Of a stretch of DNA of 64,000 nucleotides, positions 28,761 through 37,478 are shown piece after piece (the stretch's first letter is position 1; each line of letters begins with the position of its first letter). The stretch is from an uncultured Bacteroidia bacterium (GTDB lineage Bacteria; Bacteroidota; Bacteroidia; Bacteroidales; UBA932): the NCBI GenBank assembly GCA_902794005.1, contig CADBFO010000004.1, positions 105,698 to 169,697 of the forward strand, written 5' to 3'. Under the pieces are notes generated by a model. The model had not been told where the DNA came from and ran no database searches. It worked only from the letters and a program-made list of their open reading frames with translations. The translations under genes were made by a program, and so were the position numbers.

Positions 28761-31736
28761 TTAGAAGTCTACGTTCACGCCAAAGGTGACGGTGCGGATA
28801 TTGGGATAGGTACCGAAGTCCAGGCCCATGGAGGTGGCGTCGGTGTTCTGGCTCACTTCCGGGTCGTAGCCGCTGTACTTGGTGAAGGTCACGAAGTTGG
28901 CCAGGGTGAGGTACGGCTGGATGCGGGCGATGTTGGCTTTGCGGAGCCATTCGCCGGTAATGTCGTAGGAGAGGGTGATGTTCTTGAGTTTCAGGTAGGA
29001 ACCGTCTTCCACCCACATGTCGGAAGCCTTCACGTTGTCGGGCTCGCCGGCCTTGGGAATGTCGGTGATCTGGCCGGGAATCCGCCAGCGGCGTACGGCA
29101 TCGTGCAGCTGGTTGGCGCCGTTGCGCATGCCGATCATGTCAATCTTGGACACGTTGAAGATCTTGTTGCCCACGCTGCCGGTGAACAGGAAGCTCAGGC
29201 TCAGGCCCTTATAGGCGAAGCTGTTGGTCCAGCCGAAGATGAAGGCCGGGTTGGCGTCGCCGATCCAGGTCTTGTCGGAGTCGTTGATCACAGCGTTGTT
29301 GTCCAGGTCCTTATAGATGACCAGACCGGTTTCGGGGTCGATTCCGTCGGTCTGATAGCCGTAGAAGTTGGACAGGGGACGGCCCACTTCCAGCCGGATG
29401 ACCGATTCGCCCAGCTGGTCGCCCACGTTGCCGTAGGTGTAGACGGGACGGATGGTCAGTTTCTCCAGCCGGTTGCGGTTGAGGGAAATGTTGAAGTCGG
29501 TGCGCCACTCAAAGCCGTTTTTCACCACGGGCGTGGCCGATACGGCGAATTCCACACCCCAGTTGCTCATGGCGCCCTCGTTGCGGTACAGGGACGGATA
29601 GGGAGAAGGCATGGGAACCCACATGAGCAGGTTGTCGGTCTTCTTGTAATAGGCGTCCAGGGTACCGGACAGGCGGCCGCCGAACAGGGAGTAGTCGATA
29701 CCGACGTTGGTCTGGGTGGTGGTTTCCCAGGTCAGGTCCTTGTTACCCATGGAAGAGATGTCGCCGATGGTGGGAACCGCGTCGGCGAATTCGGTCTTGG
29801 TCCAGTCGAAGTAGTTGGTGTTGTAGGTCTGCACCCAGGCATAGTCGCCCAGGCCGGACTGGTTGCCCTGCTGGCCCCAGCCCACGCGGAGCTTGAGGTC
29901 GGAGAGCCATTCGGCATCGCTCAGGAAATCTTCGGCGGAAATGCGCCAGGCGGCCGATGCAGAGGGGAAGAAGCCCCATTTGTGGCCGGGAGCGAGCTTG
30001 GAGGAACCGTCGGCGCGGAAGTTGACGGTCACGTAATACTTGCTGTCGAAGTTGTAGGCGGCGCGGCCCAGGAACGACAGGATGGTCCATTTGGCCCAGC
30101 CGGTGCTCTGTCCGCGGAGACCGCCCTTGTTACCGCCGTTCAGACCCCAGATGGCATTGTTGTAATCCGGGGAGAAGTGGCTGCGGGAACCGCTCAGCTG
30201 CTGCCAGTCGGAGGTGGTGGCCGAGGTGCCGCCCATCACTTCCAGCGTATGCTTTTCGGCAAAGGTGTTATTATAGGTGAGGATGTTGTCGTACACCATG
30301 CGCAGGTCGTCGCTGCGGCTGTCGGAAGCCTCGCCGTGCTGGGTGCGGCCGTAAGAGGTCTTGAGCGGATCCAGGAAGGAATAGCTGTGAACCCAGCGGC
30401 GGTCCATGGAGACCGTGCTCTTGAAATTCAGGTGTTTGGAGAAGTTGATCTGGGCGAAGGCGCTCATGATGGCGCGGTCCGTGGAGGAGAAGTTGTTCTC
30501 GCTGCGGGCGAGGTTCTCCAGCGGGTGTGTGTAGCCGCCCAGGCCGTAGAAATTGGAGTTGTACATGGTGTGGGCGTCATCGGCCCAGATTTCGGCATAG
30601 GTGGGGGTGTTCACCACGGACAGCACTACGCCGGCGCGGTTGGCACCGGTACCGGAGATGATGCCGTTGCTCTTGTAGGAGGAGTAGGCGATGTTGGTGC
30701 CCACGGTGAGCCATTTGTACAGGTCTACGTCAAAGCTCGCGCGCGTATTCACGCGATTGGAATAGGAAACGGGAAGCACACCGGTTTCGTTGTTGTAGCC
30801 GGCACCCAGGTAGTAGCGGATTTTGTCGGTACCGCCGGAAACGCCAATCTGGTAGTTCTGGTTCACACCCGTTTTGTAGGTTTCCCTGGCCCAGTCGTGC
30901 TTGTCGGTTTCCGTCTCGGGAACATTGATGTTGAACTCTTTGGCATACTCCCGGTATTCGGCGGTATTCATCACGCGGAAGGTCTTGGGAACCGAGTTCA
31001 GGCCCACAAAGCTGGAGAAGCTGATGTGCGGAGCCTGGTTCTTGGAACCCTGCTTGGTGGTGATGAGTACCACGCCGTTGGCGGCGCGGGAACCGTAGAT
31101 GGCCGCGGAAGAGGCATCCTTCAGGATCTGCATGCTCTCGATGTCGTTGGGGGAGAGGTAGGCGATGGCGTAGCCGCCTTCACCCACGGGAACGCCGTCC
31201 ACCACGTACAACGGGTCGTTGGACGAGGAGATGGAGCTGGCGCCGCGGACACGGACCGTCATGCCGGAACCGGGCTGGCCGGAGGTCTGCTGTACCTGGA
31301 CGCCGGCCACCTTGCCCTGAATCAGGCCGGAAGCCTCCGTCACGGGACGGAAATTGACGTCTTCCGTAGAGACGATGGACACGGCGGTGGTGAGGTCTTT
31401 CTTTCTCACGGAACCATAGCCGATGGCCACGACGGCATCCAGTGCCAGGGCCTCTTCGGTTACCGTAACGTTGATGACGGAACGGTTTCCCACGGTTTCG
31501 GTCACGGTGGCATAGCCCAGTGCGTCGAAAACCAGCACGGCGGCAGGGCCGCTCACGCTGATGGAATACTGTCCGTCTGTGCCGGTCACGGCCCCGTTCT
31601 GGGTACCCTGCTCCAGGACCATCATGCCGATGACCGGGTAGCCTGTCCCATCCACGACCGTGCCCGTAATGGTGCGCTTCTGGGCATAGGCTGCCATGCT
31701 GAGAAGCATCATTACGAATACAAGGATTCTTTTCAT
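28761..31736 (-). CDS. susC: SusC/RagA-type TonB-linked outer-membrane oligosaccharide importer
   Basis: 991 residues. The start at 31736 gives the signal KRILVFVMMLLSMAAYA, then Q. Residues about 20-95 are the carboxypeptidase-regulatory-like domain (ITGTVVDGTGYPVIGMMVLE). The TonB-box region and plug follow: VVAIGYGSVRKKDLTTAV, VRGASSISSSNDPLYVVDGV and SMQILKDASSAAIYGSRAAN, which are diagnostic for SusC. The barrel ends in NVDF. It moves surface-bound oligosaccharides into the periplasm with SusD as its lid. First gene of the operon; the promoter box is at 31792-31799. No STN domain is present, so it is not an anti-sigma-signalling type. Confidence 0.97.
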   Translation of the reverse strand: MKRILVFVMMLLSMAAYAQKRTITGTVVDGTGYPVIGMMVLEQGTQNGAVTGTDGQYSISVSGPAAVLVFDALGYATVTETVGNRSVINVTVTEEALALDAVVAIGYGSVRKKDLTTAVSIVSTEDVNFRPVTEASGLIQGKVAGVQVQQTSGQPGSGMTVRVRGASSISSSNDPLYVVDGVPVGEGGYAIAYLSPNDIESMQILKDASSAAIYGSRAANGVVLITTKQGSKNQAPHISFSSFVGLNSVPKTFRVMNTAEYREYAKEFNINVPETETDKHDWARETYKTGVNQNYQIGVSGGTDKIRYYLGAGYNNETGVLPVSYSNRVNTRASFDVDLYKWLTVGTNIAYSSYKSNGIISGTGANRAGVVLSVVNTPTYAEIWADDAHTMYNSNFYGLGGYTHPLENLARSENNFSSTDRAIMSAFAQINFSKHLNFKSTVSMDRRWVHSYSFLDPLKTSYGRTQHGEASDSRSDDLRMVYDNILTYNNTFAEKHTLEVMGGTSATTSDWQQLSGSRSHFSPDYNNAIWGLNGGNKGGLRGQSTGWAKWTILSFLGRAAYNFDSKYYVTVNFRADGSSKLAPGHKWGFFPSASAAWRISAEDFLSDAEWLSDLKLRVGWGQQGNQSGLGDYAWVQTYNTNYFDWTKTEFADAVPTIGDISSMGNKDLTWETTTQTNVGIDYSLFGGRLSGTLDAYYKKTDNLLMWVPMPSPYPSLYRNEGAMSNWGVEFAVSATPVVKNGFEWRTDFNISLNRNRLEKLTIRPVYTYGNVGDQLGESVIRLEVGRPLSNFYGYQTDGIDPETGLVIYKDLDNNAVINDSDKTWIGDANPAFIFGWTNSFAYKGLSLSFLFTGSVGNKIFNVSKIDMIGMRNGANQLHDAVRRWRIPGQITDIPKAGEPDNVKASDMWVEDGSYLKLKNITLSYDITGEWLRKANIARIQPYLTLANFVTFTKYSGYDPEVSQNTDATSMGLDFGTYPNIRTVTFGVNVDF

Positions 31737-31791
31737 AGATTGGATATTAATAATTGGTTTCTTAGCTTGCGCGCTTTGCATGTCGCTGCCA

Positions 31792-31812
31792 CAAAGATAT
31801 GGAAAGATATGG
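31792..31812 (-). promoter_or_regulatory. susC -7 promoter element inside a 10-bp tandem repeat
   Basis: On the minus strand TATCTTTG (31799-31792) matches TAnnTTTG, 56 nt before the susC start. AAAGATATGG is repeated exactly in tandem at 31793-31802 and 31803-31812, so a second, weaker box (TATCTTTC) sits 10 bp away. The repeat may bind a regulator or allow slippage. Confidence 0.55.
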
Positions 31813-32058
31813 ATTAACGCGCGTAGGGGCCCCGGCATATTCCGCTAAAGTGGATAAAGAAGGGGATAGTTATGTCAGTAACCATCTGATTTTTAATTTG
31901 TATTGTTGTTTTGCCCCGGAGGGGAAAAGTGGACTTTCGGAGAAACGGAGTGGATGGCGGCCGCTGCTGACAGCGGGAAAAAACGGCTGCCGGACGGCCC
32001 AATGGCATAAGTTTTGATTTTTTTGTCAGCGGAAAAAAAGAATAAACATTTCTATACA
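31813..32058. other. Divergent intergenic region between susC and htrA
   Basis: Apart from the susC promoter just before it, this stretch holds no convincing gene. TAAGTTTTG near 32008 is close to the -7 consensus with one extra T and is the best candidate for the htrA promoter. Short open frames here have no start context or composition that supports coding. I see no hairpin of note. Confidence 0.4.
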
Positions 32059-33519
32059 ATGAAAACGAGCATGAGTGTACTATTATCTGTACTGGCCGGC
32101 GGTCTCACCGCCTTCGGCGTGGTAAAAGCCATGGAGCCGTCCTCTCCGGCCGAGGACCAGCAAGTAACCGTCGTCACTGACGAAAACGGCCGTTCTGTAG
32201 AATATCGAACTGTCAATTTGGCAGATTCCGATTATCCGGACTTCACCTATGCGGCAGAAAGTGCCGTGGAGGCTGTCGTATATGTAGAGGTGACGGTCCA
32301 GAGCCGTCAGCAGTATCAGACCATCGACCCGTTCTTCCGTTTCTTCTTCGGCGATGAATACGCCTTCCCGCAGCAGCGTGAGCAGAAGGGGAGCGGCAGC
32401 GGCGTCATCATCCGCCCCGACGGCTACATCGTCACCAACAACCATGTGGTGAACGGAGCCAGCAAAATCCAGGTGACGCTGAACAACAACCAGCAGTACG
32501 ACGCCACCGTGGTGGGCACGGATCCGGCAACGGACGTGGCCATTATCAAGGTGGATGCCACCGACCTTCCCGTCATCCCGCTGGGCGACAGCGATGCCTT
32601 GCGGCTGGGTGAATGGGTGCTGGCCATCGGCTCTCCGCTGGGCGCCCAGCTCCGTTCCACCATCACGGCCGGTATCGTGAGCGCCAAGGGCCGCAGCATG
32701 CCGGACTATTCCGGCGAATTCAAGATCGAGTCCTTTATCCAGACCGATGCGGCCGTGAACCCCGGCAACTCCGGCGGCGCCCTTGTGAACAAGAAAGGCG
32801 AACTGGTGGGCATCAACACCGCCATCGTCTCCCAGACCGGCTCCTACACCGGCTATTCCTTCGCCGTTCCCGTGAACATTGTCAAGCGGGTGGCCGAAGA
32901 CCTGATGGACTATGGCTCCGTGAAGCGTGCCGTGCTGGGCATCACCATGGGTACGGTGGACAAGAAAATTGCCGACGAAATGAAACTTTCCTCCGTAAAC
33001 GGCGTATATATTAACGAGGTTTTGAAAGGAACTGCCGCAGAAAAGGCCGGCCTCCGGAAGAACGACGTCATCGTGGCCATTGACGGTCAAAAGATTACGG
33101 ACGCTTCTTCCGTTCAGGCCAAGGTGAGCAGCTACCATCCCGGGGACAAGGCGGTGATCGCCTATATCCGTGACGGAAAGCAGTACGAGACTACGGTAGA
33201 ATTCATGGCCGCCGCCCAGCAGAACGGAGAAACGGATATCGATGGCTCCATTGCCTTTTACGGTGCCCGCCTGAAGGCTGCCAGCCCCGAAACGCTGAAA
33301 GCACTGAACTTGCGTTCCGGCGTGCAGATCGTTTCTCCCGGAAGCGGTAAGATGGCCCAGGCCGGAGCCGAGCAGGACGGGATTATCACCCACGTGAACG
33401 GATCGGCCGTTTCAAGCCCCGAAGATGTCGTTGCCAAGGCCAAGAAGGCAGCCCGTGCCGTTTACATCGAAGGTGTAGATATGACCGGGAGGGCATTCTA
33501 CTTTGGTTTCGGCAAGTAA
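32059..33519 (+). CDS. degP: DegP/HtrA-type periplasmic serine protease
   Basis: 486 residues. KTSMSVLLSVLAGGLTAFGVVKA is an N-terminal membrane segment or signal. The trypsin-like domain has His 129 (VTNNHVVNGAS), Asp 159 (DPATDVAIIKVD) and Ser 238 (NPGNSGGALVN), the full catalytic triad. Two PDZ domains follow: VNGVYINEVLKGTAAEKAGL with NDVIVAIDGQKI, and a second near SGVQIVSPGSGKMAQAGAEQ. The FRFFFGDEY stretch is the regulatory LA loop. These proteases degrade misfolded envelope proteins. The start at 32059 is chosen over an upstream ATG because it places the signal peptide correctly. Confidence 0.95.
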   Translation: MKTSMSVLLSVLAGGLTAFGVVKAMEPSSPAEDQQVTVVTDENGRSVEYRTVNLADSDYPDFTYAAESAVEAVVYVEVTVQSRQQYQTIDPFFRFFFGDEYAFPQQREQKGSGSGVIIRPDGYIVTNNHVVNGASKIQVTLNNNQQYDATVVGTDPATDVAIIKVDATDLPVIPLGDSDALRLGEWVLAIGSPLGAQLRSTITAGIVSAKGRSMPDYSGEFKIESFIQTDAAVNPGNSGGALVNKKGELVGINTAIVSQTGSYTGYSFAVPVNIVKRVAEDLMDYGSVKRAVLGITMGTVDKKIADEMKLSSVNGVYINEVLKGTAAEKAGLRKNDVIVAIDGQKITDASSVQAKVSSYHPGDKAVIAYIRDGKQYETTVEFMAAAQQNGETDIDGSIAFYGARLKAASPETLKALNLRSGVQIVSPGSGKMAQAGAEQDGIITHVNGSAVSSPEDVVAKAKKAARAVYIEGVDMTGRAFYFGFGK

Positions 33520-33545
33520 GGAACTGCCGATAATCACTGGAAATC

Positions 33546-33583
33546 CGGTCGGTTTCTTACATAAGGAACCGACCGAAATTTTT
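33546..33583 (+). terminator. Intrinsic terminator between degP and rpoD
   Basis: CGGTCGGTTTC, an 8-base loop, then GGAACCGACCG form an 11-bp stem with one G-U pair, followed by AAATTTTTATT. rpoD starts 9 nt after it, so read-through or a promoter inside the degP end must supply rpoD. Confidence 0.8.
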
Positions 33584-33591
33584 ATTGTATA

Positions 33592-34452
33592 ATGAGACAA
33601 CTTAAAATTACCAAGTCCATCACCAACCGCGAGAGCGCGTCGCTGGACAAGTACCTGCAGGAAATCGGCCGTGAAGAGCTCGTCACCCCGGACGAGGAAG
33701 TGGAACTGGCCCAGCGCATCCGCAAAGGGGACCAGGAAGCCCTGGAGAAACTCACCCGTGCCAATCTGCGTTTCGTGGTTTCCGTGGCCAAGCAGTACCA
33801 GAATCAGGGCCTGAGCCTGCCGGATCTTATCAACGAGGGCAATCTGGGCCTTATCAAGGCTGCCGAGAAATTCGATGAAACCCGTGGTTTCAAGTTTATT
33901 TCCTACGCCGTGTGGTGGATTCGTCAGAGCATTCTCCAGGCGCTGGCGGAGCAAAGCCGTATCGTGCGCCTGCCCCTGAACCAGGTGGGTTCCCTGAATA
34001 AAATCAACAAGGCCCTGTCCAAGTTTGAGCAGGAGAATGAGCGCCAGCCTTCCAACGAGGAACTCTCGGAGATGATCGACGTCCCCAAGGACAAGATTTC
34101 CGATACCCTCCGCGTGGGCAGCCGCCACGTGAGCGTGGACGCACCCTTCGTGGAGGGGGAAGACAACAGCCTGCTGGACGTGCTTCCCAATGACGATTCT
34201 CCCAGCGCCGACAAGGGACTGGTGAACGAAAGCCTCAATACGGAAATCGAGCGGGCCCTGAGCACCCTTACCGACCGCGAGCGCGAAATTATCAAGAGCT
34301 TTTTCGGCATCGGCTGCCAGGAAATGACCCTGGAGGAGATTGGCGAGCGCTTCGGCCTCACCCGAGAGCGTGTGCGCCAGATCAAGGAAAAGGCCATCCG
34401 TCGCCTCAAGAGCCCGTCCCGCAGCAAACTTCTTAAATCGTACCTGGGATGA
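33592..34452 (+). CDS. rpoD: Primary sigma factor of RNA polymerase (Bacteroidota RpoD)
   Basis: 286 residues, the short form found in Bacteroidota, without the long region 1.1 and non-conserved insert of the E. coli factor. [20 protein letters not shown] is region 1.2; [20 protein letters not shown] and [18 protein letters not shown] are region 2; [20 protein letters not shown] holds the -10 recognition and melting residues; region 4 is [22 protein letters not shown]-like near the C-terminus. It recognises the TTG-20-TAnnTTTG promoters seen across this window. argS starts within its stop codon (ATGA overlap). Confidence 0.96.
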   Translation: MRQLKITKSITNRESASLDKYLQEIGREELVTPDEEVELAQRIRKGDQEALEKLTRANLRFVVSVAKQYQNQGLSLPDLINEGNLGLIKAAEKFDETRGFKFISYAVWWIRQSILQALAEQSRIVRLPLNQVGSLNKINKALSKFEQENERQPSNEELSEMIDVPKDKISDTLRVGSRHVSVDAPFVEGEDNSLLDVLPNDDSPSADKGLVNESLNTEIERALSTLTDREREIIKSFFGIGCQEMTLEEIGERFGLTRERVRQIKEKAIRRLKSPSRSKLLKSYLG

Positions 34453-36179
34453 CGCCGGAAGCCTTTATTCAGCAGAAGGCCTCAGCGGCCATCCAAGCCA
34501 TTTACAACACGGAAGTGGCGCAGTCGTCGCTTCAGGTAGCTGTTACCCGCAAGGAGTTCGAGGGGGACTATACCCTGGTCACCTTCCCGCTCCTGAAAAT
34601 TACCCGCCAGGCGCCGGACGCCACCGGCAATGCCATCGGGCAGTGGCTGGTGGACAACGTCCCGGAAATCGCGGCCTTCAACAGCGTGAAGGGTTTCCTG
34701 AACCTTTCCTTCTCGCCGGTTTACTGGAACGAAAGTCTTCAGGAGATTGCCTCCAACGAGGATTTCGGCCGGCTGCCGGCCACCGGCCGCCGTATCATGG
34801 TGGAGTTTTCGTCCCCCAACACCAACAAGCCCCTGCATCTGGGCCATATCCGCAACAACCTTCTGGGGGACAGCGTATCCCGTCTCCTCAAGGCCTGCGG
34901 CAACGAGGTCATCAAGTCCACCATCGTGAACGACCGCGGCGTGCACATCTGCAAGAGCATGTACGCTTGGGAAAAGTGCTTCAACGGCGCCACGCCGGAG
35001 AGCACCGGGAAAAAGGGCGACCACTTGGTAGGGGACTGCTATGTGGCCTATGCCAAGATGGAGAAGGAGCACCCCGAAATCATTGACGAGGTGCACAGGA
35101 TGCTGGTGGACTGGGAAGCCGGAGACCCACATGTGAGGGAACTCTGGTCCATGATGAACGGCTGGGTGTACAAGGGGTTTGACGAGACGTATGCCGCCCT
35201 GGGCATCAGCTTCGACCAGGTGGACCACGAGTCCGAGACCTATCTCCTGGGCAAGGAACTGGTGCAGAAGGGCCTCCGTGAAGGCGTCTTCGAGAAGGAG
35301 GCCGACGGCTCCGTCTGGTGCGATCTCACCGCCGACGGTCTGGACCGCAAGCTGGTGCTCCGCGGAGACGGAACCTCCGTGTACATCACGCAGGATCTGG
35401 GTACGGCCGAGCGCCGCTTCAACACCTATAAGCTGGATTCCCACGTATATGTGGTGGGCAATGAGCAGGACTACCACTTCCAGGTGCTCAAGCTCATCCT
35501 CAAGAAACTGGGCTTTGCCTGGGCCGACCAGATTTACCACCTTTCCTACGGCATGGTGGAACTCCCGGAAGGCAAGATGAAGTCCCGCGAGGGCACCGTG
35601 GTGGATGCCGACGATCTGATTGAGAGCATGTACCTGGAGGCCAAAAAGACCTCGGAGGAAAGCGGCAAGCTGGAAGATCTGTCTGCGGAAGAGAAGGACA
35701 AGTTGTACCATATCATCGGCCTTGGCGCCCTGAAGTATTTCATCATCAAGGTGGATCCGCGCAAGACCATGCTCTTCAATCCCAAGGAGTCCATCGACTT
35801 CAACGGCAACACGGGTCCCTTCATCCAGTACACGCACGCCCGCATCTGCAGCATCCTTCGCAAGGCCACCGTGGCCTTCGGCCCCGAAAGTATCCAAGCC
35901 GATGCCCAGCCTTCCGCCAAGGAAATTCGCCTCGCGAAACTGCTGGGCCTGTATCCCGCCAAGGTGGCCGAGGCCGGCGCCGCGCTGAGTCCTGCCGTCA
36001 TCGCCAACTATGCCTACGAGCTGGCCAAGGAGTTCAACCAGTACTACCACGACACGCCCATCCTCCGGGAAGCGGACGAGGCGGTGCTCAAGTACAGGCT
36101 GGAGCTTATCCGGGTTCTGGCCCGCACGCTTCGCAGCGCCATGGCCCTTTTGGGCATCGAACTTCCGGAACGGATGTAG
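34449..36179 (+). CDS. argS: Arginine--tRNA ligase
   Basis: 576 residues. Class I synthetase for tRNA-Arg. [20 protein letters not shown] carries the HIGH motif, and the KMSKS position is [10 protein letters not shown], the usual degenerate form in ArgRS. An N-terminal additional domain (first 110 residues) and the C-terminal helical anticodon-binding domain ending [10 protein letters not shown] are present. It overlaps rpoD by 4 nt (ATGA), so the two are translationally coupled. A 26-bp stretch of its 3' end is repeated just downstream. Confidence 0.97.
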   Translation: MTPEAFIQQKASAAIQAIYNTEVAQSSLQVAVTRKEFEGDYTLVTFPLLKITRQAPDATGNAIGQWLVDNVPEIAAFNSVKGFLNLSFSPVYWNESLQEIASNEDFGRLPATGRRIMVEFSSPNTNKPLHLGHIRNNLLGDSVSRLLKACGNEVIKSTIVNDRGVHICKSMYAWEKCFNGATPESTGKKGDHLVGDCYVAYAKMEKEHPEIIDEVHRMLVDWEAGDPHVRELWSMMNGWVYKGFDETYAALGISFDQVDHESETYLLGKELVQKGLREGVFEKEADGSVWCDLTADGLDRKLVLRGDGTSVYITQDLGTAERRFNTYKLDSHVYVVGNEQDYHFQVLKLILKKLGFAWADQIYHLSYGMVELPEGKMKSREGTVVDADDLIESMYLEAKKTSEESGKLEDLSAEEKDKLYHIIGLGALKYFIIKVDPRKTMLFNPKESIDFNGNTGPFIQYTHARICSILRKATVAFGPESIQADAQPSAKEIRLAKLLGLYPAKVAEAGAALSPAVIANYAYELAKEFNQYYHDTPILREADEAVLKYRLELIRVLARTLRSAMALLGIELPERM

Positions 36180-36213
36180 CCTGGCCTGCCCTTCTGGGCA
36201 TCAAACTTCCGGA
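36144..36213 (+). repeat. Partial direct duplication of the argS 3' end
   Basis: GCCCTTTTGGGCATCGAACT and six further bases at 36144-36169 recur at 36188-36213 with two differences, an offset of 44 bp. The second copy lies after the argS stop. It looks like the trace of a small tandem duplication. Confidence 0.75.
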
Positions 36214-36295
36214 TTCCACGCAGCGGTTGCAGCGGGGGGCGTAAGTCCCTTCGGCCTGCGAAGTTATGCAATAAAGTTGGAGTAGCAGACCCGGG

Positions 36296-37465
36296 TCAGG
36301 ATTCCTTGACACGAAGCGGCAGTCTTTCCCCGTAGGTGAGCATCCGCCAGACCCATTCGACAGGGCCGAAGCGGAAACGTCGCATCCACAGGCGGCTGAA
36401 GGCAATCTGCAGGGCATAGACCCCGAGGGCGATCAGCTCGGTCGCTGGCAGCCCAACCTGGTTTCCCAGCCCGAAGCCGATTCCATAGAAGAGGATGATT
36501 CCCATGACCGACTGTCCCAGATAATTGGTACAGGCCATCCTGCCGGGGCTGGACAAAAGCTTCCAGCCGGGGGCTTCCGCGCTGCGGTCAAAGAGGAGGG
36601 CGAATCCGGCAGCATAGGCAAAGCCCATGGGGTAAACACTGAACAGGTAGAAGATTTCATGTACAACCCTGCCAAGCGGATGCCCGCCCATGGAACTCCA
36701 GGTGTAAACGGCGCTGAACGGAATCCCGAGAAGCAGTCCGTAAGTGAGGATACGCTTGAGAAGGGGAGCGCAGCCTTTGATATCGGCATAGATCCTTTCC
36801 CGTCCTGCGGCAAAGCCGATGAGGAAAAGGCCGAGAACCTTGAAGAAACGGTGGCCGATGACGAACTCCCACATCCTTTCCACACAGCCCTGGTGGAGGA
36901 ACTGAAGCACCTCCCTGTAACTTTCCGCATCGGCGAGCCAAGTGCCGAAATTGGCTTCGGTGATGCCGTACAGGGCGCAGATACGCCATTGCTCCCGTTC
37001 CAAAGGGTCGGCAGGGGATGTCCCGAAAAGGGCATCCAGGACAGTGGGAAGAAGGAGCAGGCCAGCTGCGCAAAGCAGGATCTTTTTTGTGGACAGTTTC
37101 CGGAAAAGCGGAAGCAACATTCCGCAGAGGGCATAAAGCATCAGGATATCGCCACTCCAGAGAAAACAAAGATGCAGGATGCCGATGATTATCAGGACGG
37201 CCATCCTGCGGTAGAAGGTGCAGAGTTTCCCGTCGGCATTGGCAAGCTGGATGCTGAACCCCATCCCGAAGAGCAGGGAAAAGAGCGTGTAGAACTTCCC
37301 GTCCACGAGGAAAGTCTGGATGACGCGGGTCACTTTGTCGCTTGCCGTCCAGGTATCCGGGTCGGAGAAGGTCCAAAGCGAAAACTCCGGGAAATTGGCA
37401 AGGATGATTCCCAGAATGGCAAACCCTCGGAGAGCATCCAGTATGACGTAGCGTTTCTTCGGCAT
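36296..37465 (-). CDS. DUF418 (YeiB-like) integral membrane protein
   Basis: 389 residues with about ten hydrophobic segments. KKRYVILDALRGFAILGIIL is the family start (x-x-LDxLRGFAxxGI), FYTLFSLLFGMGFSIQL is the loop motif, and the C-terminal DUF418 half includes GRMACTNYLGQSVMGIILFY and a closing FGPVEWVWRMLTYGE, which is highly diagnostic. The family is thought to be a transporter or acyltransferase relative; the function is not established. It stands 13 nt downstream of the golvesin/amidase-like gene on the same strand. Confidence 0.92.
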   Translation of the reverse strand: MPKKRYVILDALRGFAILGIILANFPEFSLWTFSDPDTWTASDKVTRVIQTFLVDGKFYTLFSLLFGMGFSIQLANADGKLCTFYRRMAVLIIIGILHLCFLWSGDILMLYALCGMLLPLFRKLSTKKILLCAAGLLLLPTVLDALFGTSPADPLEREQWRICALYGITEANFGTWLADAESYREVLQFLHQGCVERMWEFVIGHRFFKVLGLFLIGFAAGRERIYADIKGCAPLLKRILTYGLLLGIPFSAVYTWSSMGGHPLGRVVHEIFYLFSVYPMGFAYAAGFALLFDRSAEAPGWKLLSSPGRMACTNYLGQSVMGIILFYGIGFGLGNQVGLPATELIALGVYALQIAFSRLWMRRFRFGPVEWVWRMLTYGERLPLRVKES

Positions 37466-37478
37466 AGGAAAGGAGTTT

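Noticed and set aside
31799-32017. A 72-residue frame between susC and htrA
   Set aside because: It starts inside the susC promoter repeat, has odd composition and no ribosome context.
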